NCBI RefSeq assembly: GCF_020379485.1 | Contig: NC_063448.1 | Coordinates: 47,253,218-47,317,217, forward strand | Direction of reading: 5' to 3' | DNA length: 64,000 bases | Source of the DNA: Brassica napus | Taxonomy: Eukaryota > Streptophyta > Magnoliopsida > Brassicales > Brassicaceae | In this document: one piece after another, positions 55,544 through 64,000 of the stretch | Layout: every line of letters begins with the position of its first letter | Position numbering within the stretch: position 1 is the stretch's first letter | Made by a program: the position numbers and the translations under genes | Notes under the pieces: generated by a model | What the model saw: the letters and a program-made list of their open reading frames with translations, nothing else | Databases searched by the model: none | What the model was told of the DNA's origin: nothing

Positions 55544-58500
55544 TCAGGTCCCGCCGGGGGAGAAGGCTTCGTCCACGAAGCGGAGGGGAGATTGTCGCCA
55601 TGGAAACGGGATAGGTGCTTAACGTTGAAGACGTCTGATGTCCGAAGATGATCAGGCAACTTGACTCGATAAGCATTTGCATTAATCCGCTCGAGAACTT
55701 CAACCGGTCCGATCTTCTTCGACTTCAACTTGTTGTACTCTCAGAGAGGAAGACGTTCCTTCGTGAGATAAACCCAAACAAGATCACCAGTAGAGAAAAT
55801 GACTTCCCGACGTTTAGTATCGGCAGCGGCTTTGTACTTAGCAGCAGTTTCTTCAAGCTTCTGGCGTGTATGTTGATGAAGTGTCTGCAACTCGTTAACG
55901 AAGTCGATAGCCTCACCATGATGCTGTGTCTTATCAGGGACAGTTATCAAATCCAGAGGACACCGGGGAATCAAGCCATAAACAACACGGAATGGGGACA
56001 GACCCGAACTCCTATTCACCGCATGGTTATGGGCAAATTCTGCCTGAGACAACCTAGCATCCCACGACTTAATATTGTCACCAACCAAGCTACGGAACAT
56101 GTTGCCCAAAGAACGATTAACGACCTCTGGTTGACCATCTGACTGTGGATGATAAGTGGAACTCATATCTAATGACGTGCCCAACAACTTCCATAACGAT
56201 CTCCAAAAGTGACTAAGAAATCGAGTGTCACGATCCGAGACAATGGAAGAGGGCAAACCGTGTAACCGGTAAATCTCTCAGAAAAAAGAACAGCCACCTG
56301 AACCGCATATGTCGTCTTCTTACATGCTATAAAATGGATCATCTTCGAAAAACGATACACCACGACGAAAATAGAATCGTGACCCCGCTGAGTTCGAGGT
56401 AATCCGAGGACAAAGTCCATACTAACGTCCGTCCATGGCTGTGTAGGAATAGGCAGCGGCATATATAAACCGGCGTTTGTCGATTAACCCTTAGACTGTT
56501 GACAAATTCGACACTTTTCCACGAAACGTTCAACGTCACGATGCAGCGACAGCCAGAAGTACGAAGAAGTCACAAGTTGCAAGGTACGATCATGTCCTAC
56601 ATGACCTTCATTGTGGAGCTTTGTAATGATCTGATGCCGAAAACTACATTCAGGAATACATAAGCGAACTCCATTGAATAGGAATCCATCGTGAATAGAA
56701 TAGTCACCAATCGGATTGCTTGCCTTCTCCTTGAATATGCGAGCAAAGAAAGGATCTGAGTCGTACAAGTCAGCAAAGGACGAAAAACCGGTGACAGAAT
56801 TGTGCATTGTTGTGACCAATGTATGACGCCTACTCAAGGCATCAGCGACCTTATTAATTTTGCCCGATTGATGGCGAATAGAGAAGGTGAACTGTTGTAG
56901 ATAAGCTATCCATCCTGCGTGGCGTGCTGAGACCTTTGCTTGACTGTCTAGATGCCGTAATGCATCATGATCGGTAAAGAGAACGAAGTCGCGATGGACC
57001 AGGTAATGACGCCAATGCTGACAACAGCATAAAATTCAACATCGTACGTGCAGTAACGACTTCACGGGGCTGCCAACTTCTCACTATAATATGCCACTGG
57101 CCGGCTATTCTGACTCAAGACCGCACCGATGCCAAGTTTAGAAGCATCACAATGTAGTTCGAAAGTAACAGAAAAGTCAGGAAGCACGAGAATTGGCGCT
57201 GATGTAAGCTTATCTTTGATGGTTTCAAACGCTTGTGCTGCTTCCGGAGGCCAAAAGAACTTCCCTTCACGCATGCAATTGGTTATCGGAGCCATGATAG
57301 AGCTGAAGTGGTGGACAAACCGTCGCTAAAAGGAAGCAAGATCATGAAAGCTTCGAACCTCGGAAACTATTTTTGGTGTTGGCCATGAATGTACCGCTTC
57401 AATCTGTGATTGATCGACTGATAATCCTTTATTCGAGACAATGTAACCCAAGAACAAAACCTGTTATACTGCAAATTCACATTTATGCTGAGCTGCGAAA
57501 AGTTTTTCAAGACGAAGGACTTTGAAGAACTTGGCGCAAATGACCTTCATGCTCGGTTAGGGAAGAGCTGAAGATTAGAATATCGTCAAAGTAGACGACG
57601 ACAAACTTCCCAATAAATGGTTTCAATGCTTGATTCATAATTCTCATGAACGTACTTGGCGCGTTTGATAACCCGAAAGGCATAACCAGCCACTCAAAAA
57701 GTCCTTCTCTCGTCTTAAAGGCTATTTTCCATTCGTCACCAGGTCGAATACGTATCTGGTGGAAGCCACTTTTGAGATCGATCTTCGAGAATATCTTAGA
57801 TGTCCCAATCTGGTCCAATAAATCATCTAGCCGGGGAATGGGAAATCGATAACGAATGGTAATTTTGTTGATCCCCCGACTATCGACGCACATTATCCAC
57901 GTTTCTTCTTTCTTCGGTATCAAAAGTGCTGGCACCGCGCAGGCGCTAAGACTTTCCCGGATATGACCCTTACGCAAAAGATCCTCTACTTGACGTCACA
58001 GTTCCTCGTGCTCTAACTGACTCATACGATAATGTGGTCTATTAGGTAGAGTTGCTCCCAGTACCAAATCAATCTGATGTTGGATATCTCGCATAGGTGG
58101 TAATTCGGTTGGCAAGTCTTTAGGAAACACGTCGGCAAACTCAGTGAGAATGGTCGACAATGATGGCATAGTTGACGCTGAGAGTGTGTGGCCGGGTGGA
58201 GATGGAATGATGGCGAATGCTCGGCCTTCCGTACGATGTTCTTCGATGAAGGTTGCTTATGAGCAAAAGAGATTGGGGTTGCGTGTTGGAGAAGGCAGAG
58301 CTTCTGGCGGTGACTCTATAGGAGCTGGTTGTAATGGTGGTAGTGGTTCCTTGGATGACAGCAATAAGATCTTGTGTGTGTTCCAGGTGAATTGATAGGT
58401 GTTGTCAGCTCCATTATGAATAACTTTACGGTCATACTCCCACAGACGTCCCAATAGGAAATGACTGATGTCCATAGGTGCCACGTCGCAATAGATACGG

Positions 58501-60074
58501 TCCGTATAGTAGGGGCCGATGGAGAAAGAGACCAAAGCTCGTTGAGAAATACGAACGGTGGCGCTGTTGTTCAACCATCCTAAGGTATATGGCGTGGGAT
58601 GATTCTCACGAAGGAGACCTAGCTTCGTAACGGCATCGTCGGAGATGACGTTTCTGCAGCTTCCCAAATCAATGACGAACCTGCAAACACGGCCGTTAAT
58701 GGTGCAGGATGAACGAAAGATGTTAGTACGTAACCATTGGTCATCATTGCGGCGAGGAGTTAAACACGATCGTCATAGAACGAGCAAATGTCTCTGGTCT
58801 CCCATAGTTGGATGAACAACGCTTGTCTCTTCTTCTTCCTCTTCTTGAGAATCATAAATTTCTTGTTCGTCATGTGTTTCATCAGCTATGAGACCTCGTT
58901 TATTTTCGTGCAGGCATGCCTTTTGGCGATGTCCTGGTTCCCCACAAGAATAGCAACATAGTGCATTGGGACGCGTTGAACGTCTCAAAGTTGGGTCGTC
59001 CGCGGTCGGAGGTTTTGTTGAAAAACCAGTGTCTCCGGATTCTTTTTCTGGAGTCGAACCAGTATTGCCTACTGCTTCTTGTGGTTTTGATCGTGTGTTT
59101 GCATTGTTTCAGCTCGAAGAATGTCTTTGCTGTTCGAAGGTTACTGCACGTCGGTGTGCTTCTCCAATCGTCGAAGGGTCGTATTGTGCCATAGCTGATT
59201 GAAGCTGGGAACGCATTCCTCCAATAAAATGTGATACGAGCTGGATCTGACTATCATGATTCTCTGTTCGAGTTAATAACGATGCGAACTCCTCAGCACA
59301 CTCATCGACGCTGCGATTTCCTTGCCGTAGGTTTTGTAGTCGATTATATATATTGCGGTCGTAGTTATGAGGTAAGAAGGTTTGTCGTAGGTGTTTGGTT
59401 AGTTTTTCCCAAGACTGGATCGGATCTTTCCCGGTGCGGGAACGAGTTGTCTTAAGCTGTTTCCATCACGTTGCAGCATGGCCGCGAAATCTCATGGCAA
59501 CGAGAGGTACTCGTCGGGGAGGAGGAACCTGCTTGAATTCTAGGATCTTTTCAATGGCGACTAACCAATCAATGAGATCATCACCTTTTAAGCCTCCATG
59601 GAACTCTGGTATGTTGACTCGAAAACCATTCTCCCATCGATTGTCTAAGTGATCTCGCTGCCTCAGGTCATCTCGATAGACGCGCCTATGAAGCTCATCT
59701 TCTTCGTCTTCGGTGTTTCCTTCGTGGTGATCTCGAGCATCACCAAACGGATTTAGCTGTTGCCGACGTTGCTGGTTTGGTCGAGGATGATGAATAGGTG
59801 GAAGTTGTTGCTGGTGTTGTCGCTGAAGTGGTTGTATTGGTGGATGTTGCTGAACATTAACCACTTGTTGGTTCTGTGGATCCAAACGAGTGAGTATCGT
59901 GTTCATGGTGTCTAAACGAGTTGTCAATGATTCGCCCAATCGTTGAATTGAAGTCTGCATTGACGTCTGAATGGTGTTTTGAATGGTGGTGGCAAAAACC
60001 GTGTGCATCTCTGCAAGAAGGGCTCGTAAATCGGTCAAGTCCGAAGATGACGCATCTGTCGTTTTCTTTGTCAT
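55501..60074 (-). pseudogene. gypsy gag-pol polyprotein, many frame breaks
   Basis: Read from the right. Gag starts at 60074 (MTKKTTDASSSDLTDLRALL), with FHGGLKGDDLIDWL near 59.58 kb. A zinc knuckle CYSCGEPGHRQKAC lies at about 58.93 kb. The protease region has FVIDLGSC, where Asp-Leu-Gly stands in place of Asp-Ser/Thr-Gly. Reverse transcriptase occupies 57507-57977 ([27 protein letters not shown]). RNase H is at 57062-57295 (FELHCDASKLGIGAVL). The integrase zinc region is near 56.5-56.7 kb (NEGHVGHDRTL, CRICQQSKG) and the core near 55.9-56.4 kb ([30 protein letters not shown]). The C-terminus has IGPVEVLERINANAYRVKLP and no chromodomain. Every domain sits in a different frame from its neighbours. 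Confidence 0.88.
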
Positions 60075-60105
60075 GATAACGAAAGAATAAATCGAGAAAC
60101 GTGTT

Positions 60106-60118
60106 GATTCTGATACCA
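60106..60118 (-). other. Primer-binding site of the gypsy element
   Basis: The minus strand reads TGGTATCAGAATC, a Met-tRNA type site with two changes at its 3' side compared with TGGTATCAGAGCC. Confidence 0.75.
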
Positions 60119-60120
60119 AT

Positions 60121-60467
60121 TGATAGAGATGCGGAAGCTATAAACGTCAGGTTCAAGGATTAGAACCCTAAATCGATAACTTGTGTTTGAAGGTAGCTGT
60201 AACAGAAAGCGCGAATACTCTTCGCAGTGCTCGAAAGCTTTTAAAACCAAACTGAATAACTTTATTAATCAATTCCTGCCTTACAATGTTTGTTTGGCTC
60301 TCTTTATATTACAACGAAGTCATCATTATCCATAAGGATTAATGATTCCTTTTCTAGCTAGAAAACATAATAACTTTTAATGAAAGGAAAACCCAAAACG
60401 AAAGAGAAAAGGAAAGTCCTAAACCTAAGAAGAGTTGTGATCACCATTGATCACATGTGCTGCTACA
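60121..60467 (-). repeat. 5' LTR of the gypsy element
   Basis: 347 bp partner of 55197-55543. The few differences indicate a moderately recent insertion despite the broken coding region. Confidence 0.9.
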
Positions 60468-61033
60468 TTACATCTCCTTTGAAAAGGGGTCTGTACAGAA
60501 CTTATGTAGCTAATGAGGTATGTGACCTTGAAGATCATATCCTCGTACAACCCTTTTCTCTTGTCTTATCATCAACATATCACAGAGATGGAAATTGAAC
60601 CTTTAGCCAGAGTTCCAGGTTACTGGGACCAAACAAACATCAAAAGAACCAAATAAAAATTGTCATAACAATGACCAGATAACCATCTTTAGGGTAAGAA
60701 ACTATCCGACCCGAATAAAAAATCGGATCCTTATTTATATACGTAACCCAACTCTCGGACCCCCCACCCGAACCAGACCCGTAAAGCTTTCACGCGGCTA
60801 ATATATTTTCCATATTAAAAAAAATAATAAGGAAATAACCTAAAATGGTTATTTCCTATATTTTAAATTTTCTGTTGTCCATCGGAAACCATCGACTATA
60901 AATAACAAAGTTACGTCCTCGTTTTAATCCCATCTTCGCTGCGTCTAACATTCTTTTATTCGTTGAAAGAGATTTAGAAGAAGAAAAAAAACAATAAGCG
61001 ACAATGTTGGTGGACCAAGATCTTCTCACCGGT
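60468..61033. other. Spacer with promoter-like start of a chimeric transcript
   Basis: The first 220 bp are unrecognised. The stretch 60690-60790 has CGGACC/CCCGAA words of a dispersed crucifer repeat. The part 60890-61020 looks like a plant leader: TATAAATA near 60897, pyrimidine-rich sequence, then ATG at 61004 (MLVDQDLLTG) running into a GGTAAGC donor-like site. This small exon is foreign to the cyclin sequence that follows, and I cannot name its parent. Confidence 0.35.
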
Positions 61034-61783
61034 AAGCTTTGTGGTGCCTTTGCATGCGAGGCGAAGAAAAGGCCTGCTATCGATTACATGGAGAGGGTTT
61101 AACCAAACATCAACTCCACCATGCGTGCCATCCTGATCGACTGGCTTGTGGAGGTTGCTGAAGCGTTTAGCCTTTCGCCAGAGACTTTGTACCGAGCTAA
61201 ACCTGCAGTTGCTTGGTGTTTCATGCATCATGATTTCAGCAAAATATTATGGTCGAGGATCAGTGCGTGCGCCTCCTCGTCAGGTGGAGAGTTTCTGTTA
61301 CATCACCGATTACACCTACTCGAGTAACGAGCTCCTGGAGATGGAGTCTTGTGTTCTCAACTACTTGAAGTTCGAGTTAACAACTCCAACGGCAAACTGT
61401 TTTTTAAGCCGCTTTGTCCCTCAAGGCAAAAGAGAGGAGGAGGTCCTATCCCACCTCTTGTTTGAATCGCTAGCGAGCTATCTTTGCGAATTATCTCTCT
61501 TGGATTACGCTATGCTTCGCTACGCTCCATCACTCGTCGCAGCCTCTGCTGTTTTTTTTGGCACGATACGTGTTACATCCTTCGAGAAAACCATCGTGGA
61601 GCTCTACGTTGGAGCATTACACACGGTACAAGGCTGAACATTTGGAAGCGTGCGTTAAGAATCTTCTTCGGCTATGTCATGAGAGTCCCTCAGGCGATAA
61701 TGTAGTCGCAGTCAGAAAGAAGTACAGTAAAGCCAAATACAAGTTTGCAGCAAACATGATTTACCCCACCTCACTGCCACAAG
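61034..61783 (+). pseudogene. Second cyclin A1-like retrocopy, truncated
   Basis: Matches 33549-34342 with only scattered differences. It starts inside the LCGAFACEAKKRP block and ends at SLPQ, where a CACTA element begins. Lesions: TAA at 61100-61102; a 47-bp deletion after ETLY (61192/61193), which removes the LAVNCLDRYLSGNVI segment; and one extra T in the run at 61552-61559. It keeps MRAIL where the first copy has MHAIL, so it is not simply a degraded daughter of the first; each has its own changes from a shared source. No introns are present. Confidence 0.85.
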
Positions 61784-62736
61784 CACTACAAGAAAACAGG
61801 GGGATTCTGATGGCCGAAATCGTCGGAAATTCGTCGGAATAGACCGATTCCGACGAATTTCTGACGAACCCATCCGTCGGTATCGTTTCGTCGGAAAAAA
61901 AAAATTCGTCGGAATTTCGTCAGAACTTCCGACAACTTTCTGACGAATACCGAGAAACGTCATTCTGACGAACTTCCGACGATATTACGATGCGGATACA
62001 CGAGACCAGAGTTCATCGGAAAAACTACGTACCGACGGAGAACGTTCCTCGGACACTTCCGACCTAGAGTGTTCCTCAGTGCATTCCGACGGACAGTGGT
62101 CGTCGGAATATACCGACGACCGTTGTCCGTCGGTAAATTCCGACGAACGAGGTCCGTCGGTAAATTCCGACGAACGAGGTTCGTCGGTAAATTCCGACGG
62201 ATATATGTCCGTCGGTATATTCCGACGACCACTGTCCGTCGGTATATACCCATTTTTTTTTCAAATTAATTTTGCATTTTTATATATTTTTTGATATTAA
62301 TAAATTTAAAAAATGAGAAATTTAAAACTAATAATATTATAAAATTTAAATTCATAAAAACCGAAATAGGAAAAAAACATTCATAAAGTTTAAAATTCAT
62401 ACAAACCGAAATAAAAAAAACATTCCGAAAGTTTTAAAAAGCCGAAATAAACTAAGATGAACTCGAAGACATCAAACGATCTAGCTTCTGCATAATCTCG
62501 GTGTTGAACTTCTTCTGGGATGCCAACTCAGCAAGGATAGTGGCATTCTCCGAACGGATAGTGGCATTCTCGGAAAGGATAGTGGTGTTATGCTCCTCCA
62601 ATGCCCCAATCCGTTCATCTTTGTCACGTAGCTCCTCGAGAATCATGGGATCGGCATACGGAGCTTGCGAAGAAGATGCCGGATACGAAGAAGCACGGCG
62701 GGCCAACCCAACTAAACGGCATCCTTTCCTTTTAGG
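61784..62736 (-). mobile_element. Truncated CACTA copy (right-end part, inverse orientation)
   Basis: Starts CACTACAAGAAAACAGGGG and corresponds to the inverse of about 19117-18145. It includes the subterminal repeats (61800-62250), the A/T-rich spacer and the last coding exon of the TNPA-type gene (62452-62730 on the minus strand, coiled coil [17 protein letters not shown]). It breaks off inside that exon at CCTTTTAGG, where unrelated flanking DNA begins. Its terminal end abuts the cyclin copy after AAG; the matching second end is missing. Confidence 0.88.
62730..62736. other. Microhomology junction (TTTTAGG)
   Basis: Left of the junction the sequence follows the CACTA exon (inverse of about 18150). 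Right of it the sequence follows the inverse of about 19668 downwards. TTTTAGG is common to both parents, so the break was probably joined or copied through this 7-bp match. Confidence 0.7.
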
Positions 62737-62943
62737 TATATCCTAGGGAATTTCTCTATTTTTTATTGTTTGTTTTAGATTTTATAAAGTTTTTACTGCA
62801 AAAATTGTTATATAATGGTAAATAAAAGTAATGGGGTAAATTGAATGGAAACTCAAACAAGAGGGGTCTTTTTGTAAAGTTTTATTTTAGTTATGTATTC
62901 AAAGAATCTCCGCGGCGGGTTCTTCGCGATCTGAAACTTTAAC

Positions 62944-63285
62944 ATGAATTCGAACTTGGGGAAGAGATCATCCGGATCGTCGTCGTCGATCAATACCTTT
63001 GATTTTGATCTCGGTCTCGGATCGAGCCAATGCAAACCTCTAAACGGATCCGGTTCGGGTATTGGGATTGTAAATAAAGATCCGAGCTTGTTTGGGAAAT
63101 CTAGTGGAAACGTGCCGTCGAAGAAAGCACCTCCAGCTTCAGGTTAAGGTGTTAATGCTAATAGTAACGTTAAGAGTATGTCTGGGAGCATAGCAATCTA
63201 AGTGGATCTGGTCTTCCTTCGGACAAGGATCCGTTTGGTTGTTTGGTTGGTTTCAGATCAAAATCTTCACGAAAGGCTAATAACG
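62944..63285 (+). pseudogene. TPR-protein pseudogene 5' part, second copy
   Basis: Starts MNSNLGKRSSGSSSSINTFD and is the same as the 19121-19459 copy up to the internal stop (63145-63147). It shares the stop and the lost base before SNLSGSG. It ends at AACG next to the CACTA terminus at 63286, exactly as in the first locus. Confidence 0.85.
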
Positions 63286-64000
63286 CACTACAAGAAAACA
63301 GGGGGATTCTGAATTTCTGATGACCGAAATCGTCGGAAATTCGTCGGAATAGACAGATTTCGACGAATTTCCGACGAACCTGTCCGTCGGTATCGTTTTG
63401 TCGGAAAAAAAATATTCGTCGGAATTTCGTCAGAACTTCCCACGACTTTCTGACGAATACCGAGAAACGTCATTCTGACGAACTTCCGACGATATTACGA
63501 TGCGGACACACGAGACCAGAGTTCATCGGAAAAACTAAGTACCGACGGAGAACGTTCCTCAGACAATTCCGACGTAGTGGATTCCTCGGTGTATTCCGAC
63601 GAACTTTGGGCGTCGGTATATTCCGACGGACAATGGTCGTCGGAATATACCGACGGATATTTGTTCGTCGGTATATTCCGACGAAAATTGGTTCGTCGGT
63701 ACATTCCGACGGATATTTGTCCGTCGGTATATTCCGACGACCATTGTCCGTCGGAATATACCGAATTATATAAATTTTAAAAACGAATTAATTTTGCATT
63801 TTTATATATTTTTTTATATTAATAAATTAAAAAAATCAGAAATTTAAAACTAATAATATTATATAATTTAAATTTATACAAACCGAAATAGAAAAAAAAC
63901 ATTCAGAAAGTTTAAAATTCATACAAACCGAAATAGAAAAAAAAACATTTCGAAAGTTTTAAAAAGCCGAAAAAACTAAGATGAACTCGAAGACATCAAG
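63286..64000 (-). mobile_element. CACTA element, third copy, cut by the window edge
   Basis: Begins CACTACAAGAAAACAGGGGG after ACG (63283-63285) and follows the inverse of 19117-18404: subterminal repeats (63300-63770), A/T-rich spacer, then the stop region of the TNPA-type gene near 63978. Whether the rest of the element is present cannot be seen. Confidence 0.9.

Larger units (their letters stand above)
55197..60467 (-). mobile_element. Ty3/gypsy LTR retrotransposon, decayed
   Basis: Two 347-bp LTRs (55197-55543 and 60121-60467) share TGATAGAGA...GTGCTGCTACA ends. On the minus strand TGGTATCAGAATC (60118-60106) lies 2 bases inside the 5' LTR as primer site. Domain order gag, protease, RT, RNase H, integrase is that of gypsy elements. 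Flanking target duplication is unclear: ACATC occurs near both edges but offset by a base or two. Total length is 5,271 bp. Confidence 0.88.
62737..64000 (-). repeat. Inverted duplicate of 18404-19668
   Basis: The whole stretch is the reverse complement of the TPR 5' region plus the right end of the first CACTA element, with the same insertion point and only a few substitutions. Positions sum to about 82,404 across the two copies. It continues beyond the window edge. The copies lie 43 kb apart in opposite orientation. Confidence 0.92.

Noticed and set aside
1..64000. tRNA or rRNA genes
   Set aside because: No cloverleaf-forming stretch with A- and B-box promoter motifs and no rRNA-like segment was recognised. 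The only tRNA-related sequences are primer-binding sites of retrotransposons. A tRNAscan-SE run would settle it.

Overview
The window is nuclear DNA of a crucifer, most likely Brassica or a close relative. Four loci match neighbouring genes I recall from Arabidopsis thaliana chromosome 3 (about At3g16720 to At3g16770), in the same order: RAP2.3/ERF72 (minus, 877-1833), a TPR-protein gene now broken (minus, 13375-19459), the condensin II subunit CAP-H2 (plus, 25801-28942) and the RING-H2 ubiquitin ligase ATL2 (minus, 30841-31647). A 176-bp tandem satellite with one HindIII site per monomer (44432-45957) resembles the Brassica centromere repeat CentBr and supports the genus. I had no database access; homologies rest on recognised motifs and gene order.

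Layout. 1-2300: a small Harbinger MITE and RAP2.3. 2311-6743: a PIF/Harbinger element with TTA target duplications and a dead transposase. 7203-11838: a minus-strand Ty1/copia element with 120-bp LTRs. 11903-12770: a fold-back repeat around a LINE remnant. 13375-19459: the TPR pseudogene split by a 5.28-kb CACTA element (13838-19117) that carries an apparently intact six-exon TNPA-type gene and a deleted TNP2 gene. 19560-25450: AT-rich intergenic DNA with MITEs, a probable solo LTR and a Helitron terminus. 25469-31800: CAP-H2 and ATL2. 33263-34354: an intronless cyclin A1-like copy. 34592-35887: a Mutator-like fold-back element with a 9-bp target duplication. 35907-43178: a second copia element, split by a 1,225-bp Helitron inside gag. 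44100-46670: a composite repeat region holding the satellite array and a chloroplast-HSP90-like gene fragment. 47396-47690: PPR pseudogene fragments. 47926-55022: a non-coding LTR element containing a nested 3.17-kb solo LTR. 55197-60467: a decayed Ty3/gypsy element. 61034-64000: a rearranged duplicate zone with a second cyclin copy, a truncated CACTA copy and an inverted copy of the TPR/CACTA junction seen at 18.4-19.7 kb.

The host genes are independent: oxygen- and ethylene-linked transcription control (RAP2.3), chromosome condensation (CAP-H2) and defence-related ubiquitylation (ATL2). Most of the remaining sequence is layered mobile DNA whose order of insertion can be read from target duplications. 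The points most worth a second look are the satellite array inside a transposon-like context, the chimeric duplicate zone at the right edge, and the CACTA gene whose start codon is split by an intron.
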